From NCBI GenBank assembly GCA_004020875.1, contig SAPZ01000020.1:52719-116718 (forward strand): DNA of 64,000 nucleotides, read 5' to 3'. The DNA comes from Mesorhizobium sp. (lineage in GTDB: Bacteria; Pseudomonadota; Alphaproteobacteria; Rhizobiales; Rhizobiaceae). Each line of letters begins with the position of its first letter. The stretch's first letter is position 1. Shown here in pieces: positions 1 through 10,227 of the stretch. A program made the translations under genes and the position numbers. The notes beneath the pieces were generated by a model that made no database searches, was not told the DNA's origin, and saw only the letters and a program-made list of their open reading frames with translations.

Positions 1-482
1 ACCCATTCCGCGACCTCCAGCGGGCGCTCCAGCGCCAGGTCGATCCGGTCCTCCTGCAGCAGTTTCGAGACATCGCCGGTGGCGCTGTCGAGGAAACGGA
101 ACGACAGGCCAGGCGCCATCGCGGCGATGCGCGCGGCAAAGGGCGGCATCAGGAGCATGGAGAAGAAATCGGCGCCCATGAAGGTAAAGGTTCGTTCCAG
201 CCTTGCCGGATCGAAATCGGTTGCCGGCTGAAAGGCGCGCTCGATCTCGCGCAGTGCCGCGCGCACCGGCTCCGCCAGGCTCTCGGCGCGCGGCGTCGGC
301 ACCATGTCGTTGCCGCGGCGCACGAAGAGCTGGTCGTTGAGCGCATGGCGCAGCCGGTTGAGCGCGGCGCTGACGGCGGGTTGGCTGAGTCCGATCTGCT
401 CGCCGGCGCGCGTCACGCTCTTCTCGCGCAGAAGCGCGTCAAGCACCCTCACCAGATTGAGGTCGAGCGCATTCAAATTCAT
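1..482 (-). CDS. LysR-family transcriptional regulator (3' part beyond the window)
   Basis: Reading leftward from an ATG at 482, the protein begins MNLNALDLNLVRVLDALL and continues through a typical LysR winged helix-turn-helix (VTRAGEQIGLSQPAVSAALN, about residues 23-42, then NRLRHALNDQLFVRRG). The start of the effector-binding domain follows (FTFMGADFFSML). The frame is open to base 1, so about 160 residues are visible and the C-terminal half lies outside. It is transcribed divergently from the cupin gene at 589 with about 105 bp between starts, so that gene is its likeliest target. The ligand cannot be told from the visible part. Confidence 0.85.
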   Translation of the reverse strand, partial: MNLNALDLNLVRVLDALLREKSVTRAGEQIGLSQPAVSAALNRLRHALNDQLFVRRGNDMVPTPRAESLAEPVRAALREIERAFQPATDFDPARLERTFTFMGADFFSMLLMPPFAARIAAMAPGLSFRFLDSATGDVSKLLQEDRIDLALERPLEVAEW

Positions 483-588
483 CGCATCGATCCGCCCCAT
501 ACGATCATTCGATTTCCATCGCCGGCCCGTCCCAGGCTAGGTCGCCGTCGAAGCCGTTTCGTCGGCGCCCAACAGAGAAAGAGCAATC

Positions 589-1068
589 ATGACAATGATC
601 AACACCAGCATGGCAGGCAAGGAACTCCTTTGGTTCAACAACACGCTTGTCGCCATCCAGGTCTCTTCGGCTGACGGCGAGGATGGGATCTGTGTTGTCG
701 AACACCGCCAGCCCTATGGCGATTCCGCGCCGCTGCACGTGCACCGCAACGAGGACGAGGTGTTTCATATCCTCGAAGGGCGGATATCTTTCGTCATCGA
801 CGGCCGCGAGCGGGTCGCCGGCGCCGGCGAGACGGTGCTCGCGCCGAAAGGCCTGCCGCACACTTATAGGGTGGAGTCCCGCGAGGGCGCGCACACACTC
901 ACGGTGACGCGCGGTTCGGACTTCGAAACGATGCTGCGCAAGGCAAGCCGCCCCGCCGAACGGCCCGACCTGCCGCCGTTGGCGGCGCCGACGCCGCAGA
1001 CGATCGAGATGCTGACCAGGCTGTGCGCGGAGAACGGCATCGACATTGTCGGGCCGCCGCTGGGGTGA
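589..1068 (+). CDS. Cupin-domain protein
   Basis: A 159-residue single-domain cupin. The first cupin motif is visible as [17 protein letters not shown] (about residues 47-63), with two His and a Glu that would bind a metal. The second motif is degenerate around [10 protein letters not shown]. Such small cupins include dioxygenases, isomerases and quercetinase-like proteins; nothing here fixes the substrate. The start follows a purine-rich AGAAAGAG and fits the family. It is divergent from the LysR gene at 482 and probably LysR-controlled. The C-terminal 50 residues (PERPDLPPL region) are Pro-rich and unlike the cupin core. Confidence 0.8.
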   Translation: MTMINTSMAGKELLWFNNTLVAIQVSSADGEDGICVVEHRQPYGDSAPLHVHRNEDEVFHILEGRISFVIDGRERVAGAGETVLAPKGLPHTYRVESREGAHTLTVTRGSDFETMLRKASRPAERPDLPPLAAPTPQTIEMLTRLCAENGIDIVGPPLG

Positions 1069-1174
1069 GTCTTCCCTTCAACCGATTTGCATCTTCCCCG
1101 CCCGCAATCTCCGCTTGATGCCGTTTGTGCAACGCGATACGCCCTTGCCAAAATCGACAGACCGGAGACTTGCC

Positions 1175-2572
1175 GTGAGCGCTGAAAAGACCAGAACCGA
1201 AACCGATACGTTCGGTCCCATCGAGGTGGCGGCCGACCGCTATTGGGGCGCCCAGGCGCAGCGCTCTCTGGGCAATTTCAAGATCGGCTGGGAAAAGCAG
1301 CCGGCTTCGATCGTGCGCGCGCTCGGCATCGTCAAGCGCGCCGCGGCCGAAGTGAACATGGAGATGAGGCGGCTCGATCCGGCAATCGGCAAGGCGATCG
1401 TCGAGGCCGCGCAGGAAGTCATCGACGGCAAGCTCAACGAGCATTTCCCGCTGGTTGTGTGGCAGACCGGCTCCGGCACGCAGTCCAACATGAACGCCAA
1501 CGAAGTGATCTCCAACCGGGCGATCGAGATGCTCGGCGGCGTCATGGGCTCGAAGAAGCCGGTTCATCCCAACGACCATGTCAATATGAGCCAGTCGTCC
1601 AACGACACCTATCCGACGGCCATGCACATCGCCTGCGCCGAGCGGGTCGTGCACCACCTGATTCCGGCCCTGCATCATCTGCACAAGGCGCTCGACGCCA
1701 AGGCGCGCGCTTTCAACCACATCATCAAGATCGGCCGCACGCACACACAGGACGCCACGCCGCTGACGCTTGGCCAGGAATTTTCCGGCTATGCCGCGCA
1801 GGTCGCCTCGTCGATCAAGAGGATCCAGCAGACGCTGCCCGGCCTGCAGGAACTGGCGCAAGGCGGCACCGCCGTCGGCACCGGCCTCAACGCGCCGGTC
1901 GGCTTCGCGGAAAAGGTGGCGGACCGCATCGCCGCCATCACCGGCATCGCCTTCGTGACCGCGCCGAACAAGTTCGAGGCGCTCGCGGCGCATGATTCCA
2001 TGGTGTTCTCGCACGGCGCGATCAACGCGGCGGCCGCGGCACTGTTCAAGATCGCCAATGACATCCGGCTGCTCGGCTCCGGCCCGCGCTCGGGCCTCGG
2101 CGAGCTGTCGCTGCCGGAGAACGAGCCGGGCTCCTCGATCATGCCGGGCAAGGTCAACCCGACCCAGTGCGAGGCGTTGACGCAGGTCTGCGTGCAGGTG
2201 TTCGGCAACAATGCCGCGCTCACCTTCGCCGGCAGCCAGGGGCATTTCGAGCTCAATGTCTACAACCCGCTGATGGCCTACAATTTCCTGCAGTCGGTGC
2301 AGCTGCTTGCGGATGCTTCCATCTCCTTCACCGACAACTGCGTTGTCGGCATCGAGGCGCGGGAGGACAACATCAAGGCCGCTCTCGAGCGCTCGCTGAT
2401 GCTGGTCACGGCGCTGGCGCCGACCATCGGCTACGACAACGCCGCCAAGATCGCCAAGACCGCACACAAGAACGGCACGACCTTGCGTGAGGAGGCCCTG
2501 GCCACGGGGCTGGTCAGCGAGGCCGACTACGACCGGCTGGTACGGCCGGAGGACATGACACATCCCGGATAA
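1175..2572 (+). CDS. fumC: Class II fumarate hydratase
   Basis: Cytosolic TCA-cycle enzyme interconverting fumarate and L-malate; class II needs no Fe-S cluster. The fumarase/aspartase signature [11 protein letters not shown] lies near residue 318, the position of the catalytic loop Ser in E. coli FumC. Other conserved blocks are [14 protein letters not shown] and [13 protein letters not shown] place the start at the GTG at 1175, preceded by GGAG at 1164, which gives 465 aa, the usual FumC length. An upstream in-frame start at 1046 would add 43 non-conserved residues and overlap the cupin gene. It appears monocistronic. Confidence 0.95.
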   Translation: MSAEKTRTETDTFGPIEVAADRYWGAQAQRSLGNFKIGWEKQPASIVRALGIVKRAAAEVNMEMRRLDPAIGKAIVEAAQEVIDGKLNEHFPLVVWQTGSGTQSNMNANEVISNRAIEMLGGVMGSKKPVHPNDHVNMSQSSNDTYPTAMHIACAERVVHHLIPALHHLHKALDAKARAFNHIIKIGRTHTQDATPLTLGQEFSGYAAQVASSIKRIQQTLPGLQELAQGGTAVGTGLNAPVGFAEKVADRIAAITGIAFVTAPNKFEALAAHDSMVFSHGAINAAAAALFKIANDIRLLGSGPRSGLGELSLPENEPGSSIMPGKVNPTQCEALTQVCVQVFGNNAALTFAGSQGHFELNVYNPLMAYNFLQSVQLLADASISFTDNCVVGIEAREDNIKAALERSLMLVTALAPTIGYDNAAKIAKTAHKNGTTLREEALATGLVSEADYDRLVRPEDMTHPG

Positions 2573-2711
2573 GCGTTGGCATTGCTTCGTCATCATCGGG
2601 CTGAGTGACGCGAAGCGGAACGCAGACCCGAGGATCATGCCGTTACATCCGAGCACTGCCTGCGGTACAAATATTGCCTCGCCCCGCCCTCCGGTCGAGG
2701 TCACGAAACGG

Positions 2712-2748
2712 ATCCCAGGGTCTTCGCGACGGAGCTTCGCCCTGGGAT
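2712..2748. repeat. Hairpin in the fumC-DoxX intergenic region
   Basis: The 369 bp between fumC and the next gene (2573-2941) hold no convincing gene. A perfect 9-bp inverted pair, ATCCCAGGG at 2712-2720 and CCCTGGGAT at 2740-2748, brackets a 19-nt partly self-complementary loop. The surrounding sequence resembles short dispersed intergenic repeats that I associate with Mesorhizobium genomes; this is memory, not a search. It could affect fumC mRNA 3' ends but has no T tract. Confidence 0.45.
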
Positions 2749-2941
2749 GACGACCTTGGGAGGAATTTTGCGGCGGGAGAATTTGCTCCCGCAGGCAATG
2801 CTCGCGACATGAATTTCGCGTCGGATCCGCGACTATAGGATATAGACTCTGTGAACAATGTGTCACCACATAAGCGGCTTTGGTGAACAGTCTTCCTGAT
2901 CTATCTGACTGGGCATTCAACCCCCGCTCGGAGAACCCGCC

Positions 2942-3364
2942 ATGTCCATCAACTCTTCCGTCGCCGGCAACGGCGCAGCATCCAACAGCTCCACCACGAT
3001 CCTGCTCGGCCGCATCCTGCTTTCCGTCATCTTCCTGCTTTCCGGCTTCGGCAAGCTCACCGCCATTTCCGGCACCGCCGGCTATTTCGGCGCTCTCGGC
3101 CTGCCGGTGCCGAGCGTAACCGCCGTCCTCGTCGGCCTGATCGAACTGCTCGGCGGCCTTGCCATACTCGTCGGCCTCCAGACCCGCATCGTCGCCTGGG
3201 TGCTCGCCATCTTCACGATCGCTACCGGGCTGGTCGCTCACACCGGCTGGGCCGATCAGATGCAGATGATCCAGTTCCTCAAGAACCTCGCCATCACCGG
3301 CGGCTTCATCCTGCTCGCCTCCTCCGGCGCCGGCGCCTATTCGCTCGACGCCAAGCGCGCCTGA
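2942..3364 (+). CDS. DoxX-family membrane protein
   Basis: 140 aa with four predicted membrane segments (about residues 20-38, 58-78, 83-101, 117-134) and the DoxX features LLSGFGKL and LVGLQTRIVAW. DoxX/SURF4-type proteins are small quinone- or redox-linked inner-membrane proteins of mostly unknown role. The start has a good GGAGAA site 7 nt upstream. It is followed by a strong terminator at 3389-3417 and then by a second DoxX gene with the same architecture, so the two look like a tandem duplication in separate transcription units. Confidence 0.8.
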   Translation: MSINSSVAGNGAASNSSTTILLGRILLSVIFLLSGFGKLTAISGTAGYFGALGLPVPSVTAVLVGLIELLGGLAILVGLQTRIVAWVLAIFTIATGLVAHTGWADQMQMIQFLKNLAITGGFILLASSGAGAYSLDAKRA

Positions 3365-3388
3365 GCCTCCCCAAGCCTTCAACGCCAA

Positions 3389-3417
3389 GCGGCGCGGAAT
3401 TTTCCGCGCCGCTTTTT
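3389..3417 (+). terminator. Rho-independent terminator after the first DoxX gene
   Basis: An 11-bp perfect GC-rich inverted repeat (3389-3399 with 3402-3412) is followed directly by TTTTT. It lies 25 bp after the DoxX stop codon. Confidence 0.85.
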
Positions 3418-3482
3418 CGTTGCAGGCGTAGACTGCGCCGCAGCTGGCATCAGCCGGACCGGGCCGGCAAGGGAGGTGGCCA

Positions 3483-3905
3483 ATGTTTCGCAATGCGTTG
3501 CTTCTGGTCTCGCGGCTGCTTCTAGCCGCGCTCTTCGTGCCGTCGGGCTTCCAGGCCCTCACCCACATCTCCGGCACGATCAATTATTTCGCCGGCCTCG
3601 GCCTGCCGCTGCCGACCTTGGCCGCCTGGGGCACGGGCCTGTTCGAATTAGTTGCGGGGCTCTTGATCCTCGTCGGTTTCCAGACCCGGATCGTGGCACT
3701 TTTGCTTGCCGCCTTCTGTCTCGTCGCGGGCTTCATCGGCCATTACGGCCAGGGCGCCGACGACGCCACGCTGGCGTTCCTGCACCAGCAGATGCTGATG
3801 AAGGACATCGCCATTGCCGGCGGCTTCCTGGCGCTCGCCATGGCCGGCGCCGGCGCGTGGTCGGCCGACGGGCGCAACTTCGGGATCAGCGCCGAGGTGA
3901 CCTGA
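3483..3905 (+). CDS. DoxX-family membrane protein (second copy)
   Basis: 140 aa, four membrane segments, colinear with the protein encoded at 2942 (shared pattern SGFxxLTxISGTxxYFxxLGLPxP and LILVGFQTRIVA). GGGAGGT precedes the ATG. The tandem copies have diverged well beyond recent duplication. It converges with ppx, whose stop lies only 26 bp downstream. A third DoxX-type protein, more divergent, is at 38010-38429. Confidence 0.8.
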   Translation: MFRNALLLVSRLLLAALFVPSGFQALTHISGTINYFAGLGLPLPTLAAWGTGLFELVAGLLILVGFQTRIVALLLAAFCLVAGFIGHYGQGADDATLAFLHQQMLMKDIAIAGGFLALAMAGAGAWSADGRNFGISAEVT

Positions 3906-3930
3906 GCCAGCCCTATTTCACCGAAACGTC

Positions 3931-5466
3931 CTATTTGACCGAAACGCTCGGACCGCCTTCGACCGCCAGCACGAGGCGACGGTTGGTGATGCGCGCCAGC
4001 TGCGCCAGCCGGCCGGCCGGGCGCTCGCCATAGAGATCGGACAGCGAGGCCGGCAGCACCAGCGCCAGCGCGCCGTTGCCGCGGCTTTCCCATTTCAGCC
4101 TCGGCATCACGCCCGGCATCGCCGCGGTGAGGAGATAGACCACGCGCATCATCGCCGCCAGCACGCGGGCGCGCTCGAGCAGCCTGGGCGGTGCCAGCGC
4201 CTTGATCTCGGGCGCGATGCCGTCGTTGAAGATGCCGTCATGGCGGTAAGCATTGGCCAGGGCCAGATAGGCACGGCCGGGATGGTCGACGCCGATGAAG
4301 GAGGCATGCGCGATGATGTTGAGCGACTGCCTGCCGCGATATTCGGGATGCGCGCGCCAGCCGATATCGGCGAGCAGGCAAGCGGCATGACGGTAGCGCG
4401 TTTCGTCTTCCGTCTCGTCGATGCCGAATGCCTTGAATGCCTTGCCGGTCCATTCGACAAGGTCATGCGCGTGGTGCACCGAGCGCGAGCGCAACAGCGC
4501 CAGTTCCTCGGCCGCCGAGATCAACGGATCGGCCTTCTGCTCCTCCGCGTCGAGCAGCGAATAGAGAAAGCCCTCGCGCACGCCCTGCGCCGAGACGACG
4601 ATCTTCGAGGGCTGCATCGCCGACATGATCTCCTGCAGCACGACGGCGCCGTAGGGCAGCAGCGAGCGGCGGTTCTTGGAGACGCCTTCGATGCCCCTCA
4701 CCTTCTCGACCTCGCCCTTGGCCACCTGCTTCAGGAACGCCTGTGCGCTGTCAACCGGAATCTCGTAGTGATGCATGACGCCGAGGGGGTAGTTGGTCAT
4801 CTCCATATGCAGCCTGGCAAGGTTTCGCCAGGTGCCGCCGACGGCATAGAAGACCCTGCCTTGCCCGCCCTTGAGCAGCTTTGCCCGCGCCAGTTCCTGG
4901 CGCGCGATCTTCTGCGCCTGCACCAGGGAGTTCTTCGCCATGTCCTGCAGGCGCAGGCCGCCGAGCGGCAGCGTAATGCCGTCGCCGATCGCCTCTCGGT
5001 TGATGTCGATCAGCTCGAGACTGCCGCCGCCGAGGTCACCGGCGATGCCGTTGGCCGGATGGAAACCGGAAATGACGCCGAGCGCCGAATAATAAGCTTC
5101 CTGGCGGCCGGTGAGCACGCGGATCTCGGTCCTCAGCACCTCCTCGGCGCGGTGGATGAAATCGGGACCGTTGACCGCCTCACGCGCGGCGGCGGTCGCC
5201 AGCACATAGATGTGCTCGGCGCCTGCCTGATCCGACAGCGCGCGGAAGCGGCGGAACTCCTCCATAGAGCGCGTCACGGCTTCCGGATCGAGCTTGCCCG
5301 TCGAAACGATGCCGCGGCCGAGGCCGGCCAGCATCTTTTCGTTGAACAGCAGCGAGGGCGAGCGCGCCAGCCCTTCATAGACGACAAGGCGGATCGAGTT
5401 CGACCCTATGTCGATGATCGACAGCGGTCGCCGGTCCTGAAGCCGGCCCTGGGAAACTGCAATCAC
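3931..5466 (-). CDS. ppx: Exopolyphosphatase (Ppx/GppA family)
   Basis: 511 aa. Hydrolyses terminal phosphates of inorganic polyphosphate and possibly pppGpp. The ASKHA-fold phosphate motifs are visible: [16 protein letters not shown] near residue 18 and [11 protein letters not shown] near residue 143. A C-terminal all-helical HD-like region follows ([14 protein letters not shown] near 360). The GTG start at 5466 overlaps the stop of ppk1 in GTGA, so translation is coupled. A polyP kinase and phosphatase in one operon is the common alphaproteobacterial arrangement and lets the cell set polyP, a phosphate and stress reserve. The gene name ppx rather than gppA rests on this context. Confidence 0.9.
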   Translation of the reverse strand: MIAVSQGRLQDRRPLSIIDIGSNSIRLVVYEGLARSPSLLFNEKMLAGLGRGIVSTGKLDPEAVTRSMEEFRRFRALSDQAGAEHIYVLATAAAREAVNGPDFIHRAEEVLRTEIRVLTGRQEAYYSALGVISGFHPANGIAGDLGGGSLELIDINREAIGDGITLPLGGLRLQDMAKNSLVQAQKIARQELARAKLLKGGQGRVFYAVGGTWRNLARLHMEMTNYPLGVMHHYEIPVDSAQAFLKQVAKGEVEKVRGIEGVSKNRRSLLPYGAVVLQEIMSAMQPSKIVVSAQGVREGFLYSLLDAEEQKADPLISAAEELALLRSRSVHHAHDLVEWTGKAFKAFGIDETEDETRYRHAACLLADIGWRAHPEYRGRQSLNIIAHASFIGVDHPGRAYLALANAYRHDGIFNDGIAPEIKALAPPRLLERARVLAAMMRVVYLLTAAMPGVMPRLKWESRGNGALALVLPASLSDLYGERPAGRLAQLARITNRRLVLAVEGGPSVSVK

Positions 5467-7658
5467 GCGGCGCTGTTCTTCTTGCGGCGTTTGAACTGGG
5501 CGATGCGCTTGGGCGCATGCGATTTCAGCGCGTCACCCCGTCCGGAGAGGCTCGGATTGGTCATGAAATATTCCTGCGCGTTGAACGGCTCCTCGCCCTC
5601 CTCCAGCACAACGCGCCGGGAGGTGCCGTCAGCCAATACGTCGAAACTTTGCTGGTTGTCCATGATGTTGCCCAGCATGATCTGGCCAAGCACCTGTTCA
5701 TGCACAGTTGGATTGGTGATCGGCACCAGGGTCTCGACGCGGCGGTCGAGATTGCGCGGCATCATGTCGGCGGACGAGATGTAGACGATCGCCTCGTCCG
5801 ACGGCAGGCCGTAGCCATTGCCGAAGCAGTAGATGCGGCTGTGCTCGAGGAAGCGTCCGACGATCGATTTCACCCTGATGTTTTCCGATAGGCCCGGCAC
5901 CTGCGGCCTCAGGCAGCAGATGCCGCGCACGACGAGGTCGATCTCGACCCCGGCCCGGCTGGCGTCGTAGAGCGCGTCGATGACCGTCGGGTCGACCAGC
6001 GCGTTCATCTTCATCCAGATGCGCGCCGGCCGGCCCTCCCGGGCGTGGACGATCTCCTCCGCGATGTGCTTCAGAATGCGGTTGCGCAGCGTGAAGGGCG
6101 ACACGGCAAGGCGCATCTCCTCGGCCGGTTCGGCATAGCCGGTGATGAAGTTGAATATCTGCGCGACATCGCGCGCGATCGTCGGGTCGGTGGTGAAGAA
6201 GGACAGGTCGGTGTAGATGCGGGCGGTGACCGGGTGGTAGTTGCCGGTGCCGAGATGGACGTAGTTGCGTAGCCGGCCGTCCTCGCGGCGCACGATCAAG
6301 GACATCTTGGCGTGGGTCTTCAGCTCCAGGAAGCCGAACACGACCTGGACGCCGGCGCGTTCGAGGTCGCGCGCCCAGCGGATGTTCGCCTCCTCGTCGA
6401 ACCGCGCCTTGAGCTCGACCAGCGCCGTCACCGACTTGCCGGCCTCGGCGGCGTCGATCAGCGCGCGCACGATCGGGCTGTCGTTCGAGGTGCGGTAGAG
6501 CGTCTGCTTTATCGCCACCACCTCCGGATCGGCGGCGGCCTGACGCAGGAACTGCACCACCACGTCGAAGGATTCGTAGGGGTGGTGGACGATGATGTCC
6601 TTCTCGCGGATCGCAGCCAGGCAGTCGCCGCCATGCTCGCGGATTCGTTCGGGAAAGCGCGGATTGTAGGGGGTGAACTTCAGGTCGTCGCGTGGAATGG
6701 CGACAATCTCGGAAATCTGGTTGAGCGCAAGCGGACCGGTGAGAACGCTGATGCGGCTCGTCGAGACGCCCAGCTCGCCGGCGACGAAATCGCGCAATTC
6801 CGCCGGCATCAGCGTATCGAATTCGATACGGATCACTGAACCGCGGCGACGCCGCTTCAGCGCCGTCTCGAACAGGCGCACAAGGTCTTCCGACTCTTCT
6901 TCCACCTCGATATCGCTGTCGCGGATGATGCGGAACGTGCCCGAGCCCTTGACCTCATAGCCGGGGAACAGCTTGCCGATATAGATGCCGACCGCCTCCT
7001 CCAGCGGAATGAAGCGCACATGGCGCCTGCGGTCCGGCAGGCGGATGAAGCGCCTGAGCGCCACCGGCAGGCGCAAGAGCGCGCTCATCTCCTCGCCATT
7101 CTTGCGGTGGCGCAGTTGCAAGGCGATGGAAAAGCCGAGATTGGGGATGAAGGGAAACGGATGCGCCGGATCGATCGACAGCGGCGTCAGCACAGGGAAG
7201 ACCTGTTCCTGGAAATGCTCCTCCAGCCAAGTCTTCTCATCCTTGGTCAGCGCGTCTCGGGTGATGCTTTCGATGCCTTCCTTGTTGAGCAGGGCCATCA
7301 GCGCCGAGAGGCTCTTCTGCTGGTCCTCCTGCAGGCGCTCGACCTCGCGCAGCAATTGCTCGAGCTGCTGCTCGGGCGTGCGGCCGTCCGGGCTTTTCAG
7401 GGCAATGCCCTCGCGCACCTGACCGGCGAGGCCGGCGACGCGGACCATGAAGAACTCGTCGAGGTTGGCGGCCGAAATCGACAGGAAGCGCACCCGCTCA
7501 AGCAGCGGATGATGCTCGTTGAGGGACTCTTCCAGCACGCGCCGGTTGAACTGCAGCCAGGAAAACTCGCGATTGACGAAACGGTCGGGATTGCCACCGT
7601 CGGGGCTCGCCGCCTCGACGGTGATGAACTCGCTCTGCACCGGCTTCAGTTCGTTCAT
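5463..7658 (-). CDS. ppk1: Polyphosphate kinase 1
   Basis: Reversibly moves the gamma phosphate of ATP onto polyphosphate. The start chosen at 7658 (MNELKPVQ) has a GAGCGGGA site and gives 731 aa. An upstream ATG at 7700 has no ribosome-binding site. The N-domain [19 protein letters not shown] is highly typical. The two phospholipase-D-like catalytic domains carry the histidines in LKTHAKMSL (the phosphohistidine segment, about residue 440) and in HLGTGNYHP. The last region includes [33 protein letters not shown]. It is first in the operon with ppx. Confidence 0.95.
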   Translation of the reverse strand: MNELKPVQSEFITVEAASPDGGNPDRFVNREFSWLQFNRRVLEESLNEHHPLLERVRFLSISAANLDEFFMVRVAGLAGQVREGIALKSPDGRTPEQQLEQLLREVERLQEDQQKSLSALMALLNKEGIESITRDALTKDEKTWLEEHFQEQVFPVLTPLSIDPAHPFPFIPNLGFSIALQLRHRKNGEEMSALLRLPVALRRFIRLPDRRRHVRFIPLEEAVGIYIGKLFPGYEVKGSGTFRIIRDSDIEVEEESEDLVRLFETALKRRRRGSVIRIEFDTLMPAELRDFVAGELGVSTSRISVLTGPLALNQISEIVAIPRDDLKFTPYNPRFPERIREHGGDCLAAIREKDIIVHHPYESFDVVVQFLRQAAADPEVVAIKQTLYRTSNDSPIVRALIDAAEAGKSVTALVELKARFDEEANIRWARDLERAGVQVVFGFLELKTHAKMSLIVRREDGRLRNYVHLGTGNYHPVTARIYTDLSFFTTDPTIARDVAQIFNFITGYAEPAEEMRLAVSPFTLRNRILKHIAEEIVHAREGRPARIWMKMNALVDPTVIDALYDASRAGVEIDLVVRGICCLRPQVPGLSENIRVKSIVGRFLEHSRIYCFGNGYGLPSDEAIVYISSADMMPRNLDRRVETLVPITNPTVHEQVLGQIMLGNIMDNQQSFDVLADGTSRRVVLEEGEEPFNAQEYFMTNPSLSGRGDALKSHAPKRIAQFKRRKKNSAA

Positions 7659-7907
7659 GTTTCCCGCTCTTGCCTGCAACCGCCTTAGGGAGACCCGCAT
7701 ATTGCCGTTCGGCGACGCTCTAACATCTCTTTGTGACGCAGGATCGTCACGGAATCGCTCCGTGCCAGCCTTACGCGCTTAACCGGCTCAACTTATCCTC
7801 TGGCAGCCTTTTGCGACAGTTTGATTTCATCGATCTTGCAAACTGGCATGTTATGCTTCAGATGCAGGCGGGTGACACCCACTGGCCGAATCCAATTGGA
7901 GACGACG

Positions 7908-8153
7908 ATGGCAGGCGGCAGCATTCCCCATTTTCAGAACGACGCGGGCCATCCGGTCATCGAGATCGGTGTCAAGGAATTCATGTGCACCGGCGCCAAC
8001 CCGCCTTTCGACCATCCGCATGTGTTCCTCGACATGGGCGACGATAATGAAAAGGTCTGCCCCTACTGCTCGACGCTTTACCGCTATTCGCCGTCGCTGA
8101 AGGCGACGGAAACGCAGCCGGCCGGCTGCCTCTATGTTGACCAGGCCGCCTGA
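7908..8153 (+). CDS. Zinc-finger protein, zf-CHCC family
   Basis: 81 aa starting at MAGGSIPHF, with a GGAGACGACG site; longer readings to 7821 lack one. The pattern C-x8-H...C-P-Y-C (FMCTGANPPFDHPHVFLDM ... KVCPYC) is the zinc-binding zf-CHCC domain also found in the mitochondrial complex I subunit NDUFS6. Alphaproteobacteria carry this as a free-standing small protein, probably linked to NADH dehydrogenase assembly; that role is an inference from homology. The monooxygenase gene follows 29 bp later on the same strand and may share a transcript. Confidence 0.85.
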   Translation: MAGGSIPHFQNDAGHPVIEIGVKEFMCTGANPPFDHPHVFLDMGDDNEKVCPYCSTLYRYSPSLKATETQPAGCLYVDQAA

Positions 8154-8182
8154 GCCTGCAGATCATGAATGACTGCTAGACC

Positions 8183-9418
8183 ATGAATGAGACAGGGTCC
8201 CGGCAAGTCGTCATAGCCGGGGCCGGCATCGCCGGACTGACTGCGGCACTCGCCTTTTCAGCCCGCGGCTTGCCAGTGAAACTGTTCGAGCAGGCCAAGC
8301 AGCTCCAAGCGGCCGGCTCCGGCCTTCAGCTGGCTCCCAACGCGACCCGCATCCTGCGCCGGCTTGGCGTACTGGACCGCCTGTTGCCCAACGCGGTCCG
8401 GCCCGAAGCGGTGGTGCTGAAGGATGCGAAAAGCCTGCGCGAGCTGGCGCGCGTACCGCTTGGACAGGCAGCCGAGCAGCGCTGGGGCGCGCCCTATCTG
8501 GTGTCCCACCGCGCCGACCTGCAGGCGGCCCTGGCGGAGGAAATGGCGGGGCGGTCGGATATCGAACTCGTCACCGGCGCGCGGGTGACTGGCATCGCCA
8601 CCGACCCGCGAAGCGTAACCACGACGGTCGAGATCGAGGGGAAAACCACCTCGGTCGCAAGCAGCCTGCTGGTCGGAGCTGATGGCGTCTGGTCGACGGT
8701 TCGCGCGCGGCTTGCGGCCCGGGACCCCGCCTTCGCGAAAAGCCGCTTCTCGGGCCGACTGGCCTGGCGCGCCACTGTGGCGGTCGACGGCCCTGCCGGG
8801 CAGGCTTTTGCCGAGATCGGAGCGGCGGGCTGCGTCACCACCTTCCTGCATCCTGGCTTCCATCTGGTCGCCTATCCGGTGAGCAAGGGCCGCACCGTCA
8901 ACCTTGCCGCTTTCACCAGAGGCGAACGTATCGCGGAAGGCTGGTCGGGCCATGCCGACCCGGCCGTCCTGTCCAATGCCATGCGTGGCACCGCAACCAT
9001 GCTCGCAAGGCTCGTCGCGCTGGCGGGGCCGTGGACGGCGTTTCCAATGCACACTGTCCAGCAACCGCGCTGGGCGGTCCCGCAAGGCATCGCGCTGATC
9101 GGCGACGCCGCGCATGCCATGACCCCGTTCGCGGCGCAGGGCGCGGCCATGGGGATCGAGGACGCCTCGATGCTCGCCAATGCGGTTGCCGATTTTCCCG
9201 GCGATCCGGCCCACAGCCTCGCTGTCTGGGAAAATCTCAGGCGGCCGCGCGTCGCAAGAGTGCTGAAGCGCGGCGCGCTCAATCGGCTGACCTGGCACGC
9301 CTGGGGACCGGTGGCAGTCGCCCGCAATCTGGTGCTGGCGACGCGGCCGCCGGAAAAGCTCGCGGCGGACCTGGACTGGCTCTACGGGTGGGAGGAGCGG
9401 AAGGTGGCGCGGCGGTAG
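8183..9418 (+). CDS. FAD-dependent monooxygenase (salicylate hydroxylase-like)
   Basis: 411 aa group A flavoprotein hydroxylase. The Rossmann GxGxxG is VIAGAGIAGLTAALAFSARG at residues 9-28. The second FAD motif is IALIGDAAHAMTPFAAQGA near residue 302. A DG motif (LLVGADGVWSTVR) lies near 162. The family includes salicylate hydroxylase, UbiH/Coq6 and zeaxanthin epoxidase; the AP(N)ATRIL region is typical of the salicylate hydroxylase branch. No pathway neighbours identify the aromatic substrate. Confidence 0.85.
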   Translation: MNETGSRQVVIAGAGIAGLTAALAFSARGLPVKLFEQAKQLQAAGSGLQLAPNATRILRRLGVLDRLLPNAVRPEAVVLKDAKSLRELARVPLGQAAEQRWGAPYLVSHRADLQAALAEEMAGRSDIELVTGARVTGIATDPRSVTTTVEIEGKTTSVASSLLVGADGVWSTVRARLAARDPAFAKSRFSGRLAWRATVAVDGPAGQAFAEIGAAGCVTTFLHPGFHLVAYPVSKGRTVNLAAFTRGERIAEGWSGHADPAVLSNAMRGTATMLARLVALAGPWTAFPMHTVQQPRWAVPQGIALIGDAAHAMTPFAAQGAAMGIEDASMLANAVADFPGDPAHSLAVWENLRRPRVARVLKRGALNRLTWHAWGPVAVARNLVLATRPPEKLAADLDWLYGWEERKVARR

Positions 9419-9448
9419 AGCGCCCGAGGACTCGATCGCGGTGCTACG

Positions 9449-10117
9449 TCAGTTATACAACCCCATCGACCACCACAGCGACACCGGCAGCGGGTTCCAC
9501 CATCCCGTGCGAATGCCGGCGACACGCAGTCCCGCCGCCGTCCAGGTGTTGCAGCCGACCAGCGCGTTAAAGTGGCCGCCGGCTTCGTAGAAACGGTCAT
9601 AGGTTGAATAACCCGCGTTCTCGACCACCATCGGTCCGTTCGGCCCCTGCCGGAAACTCGCGGCGATGTAGTCGAGCAGCGCTGCGAAATGCGCCTCATC
9701 GATGTCGAAGCCGGAGACATCCGAGTGCGGCTCCTTGATCGTGCCGGCGACATCGACATGCATCACCGAGGCGTCAAGCGTCAGCGCCTTCAAAGCCGGC
9801 GCGGCCTTCAATTGCGACCATGTCGGCGTCTCCAGGTAGAAGGCGCGGCCGCCCCAGCCGAAGACAATGTAGCGTGCACCCGGGGCATCCATCGGCAGAC
9901 CGGCACCGGCCAGGAAGGCGAAGCGCCGGCGAACGCCGTCATCGAGAGGGACAGCGATGTCGGTATGGATCGGGTTCTTCAGCACCAATATGCGCCGCGT
10001 CCCCTCGCCTTCGGCCATCGCCGCAGGCCAGAGCGGGCGCGGCACCAACGTGCCGAGCGCGGCGGCAAGAAGCACCGCGGCAACCAGTGTGGCCAGGGAG
10101 CGCCAGATTTTTCTCAT
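9449..10117 (-). CDS. DUF2459 (TIGR02117-type) exported protein
   Basis: 222 aa from the ATG at 10117 (MRKIWRSLATLV), with an N-terminal hydrophobic segment (residues 6-27) that anchors or exports the protein. Family features include KNPIHTDIAVPL, YIVFGWGGRAFYLETPTW, and the C-terminal VVENAGYSTYDRFYEAGGHFNALVGCNTWTA with a conserved Asn-Thr. The function of this family is unknown; it is often near urate or polyhydroxyalkanoate genes, which are not seen here. It converges with nothing and ends 30 bp after the monooxygenase. Confidence 0.75.
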   Translation of the reverse strand: MRKIWRSLATLVAAVLLAAALGTLVPRPLWPAAMAEGEGTRRILVLKNPIHTDIAVPLDDGVRRRFAFLAGAGLPMDAPGARYIVFGWGGRAFYLETPTWSQLKAAPALKALTLDASVMHVDVAGTIKEPHSDVSGFDIDEAHFAALLDYIAASFRQGPNGPMVVENAGYSTYDRFYEAGGHFNALVGCNTWTAAGLRVAGIRTGWWNPLPVSLWWSMGLYN

Positions 10118-10175
10118 AAAGGTGTGGCTTTCCCTTTCAATCGAGCCAACCGCTATCAGCGGTTGCCCAAATAGC

Positions 10176-10209
10176 AAAAAAGCCCGACCGTCGCGCGGCC
10201 GGGCTTTTT
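10176..10209 (-). terminator. Bidirectional-looking terminator at the end of aapP
   Basis: A 10-bp perfect stem (AAAAAGCCCG at 10177-10186 with CGGGCTTTTT at 10200-10209) plus an inner CCG/CGG pair. T runs flank it on both strands. Its position 18 bp past the aapP stop marks it as the aap operon terminator. Confidence 0.8.
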
Positions 10210-10227
10210 GAATTGGCGTCAGATTGG

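Noticed and set aside
2600-2650. GGAAC and CGTT in the fumC downstream region
   Set aside because: Spacing is 19 to CGTT rather than 16-17, it is inside a repeat, and no gene follows closely.
2605-2838. Two overlapping short frames in the fumC-DoxX gap
   Set aside because: They run through the hairpin repeat on both strands, without ribosome sites.
899-3583. Very long (894-codon) open frame on the minus strand
   Set aside because: It lies antisense to fumC, whose fumarase motifs are unmistakable. The antisense product is Arg/Gly/Asp-rich low-complexity, a known artefact of high-GC codon use.
4240-5784. 514-codon plus-strand frame
   Set aside because: Antisense shadow of ppx and the end of ppk1; no domain recognisable.
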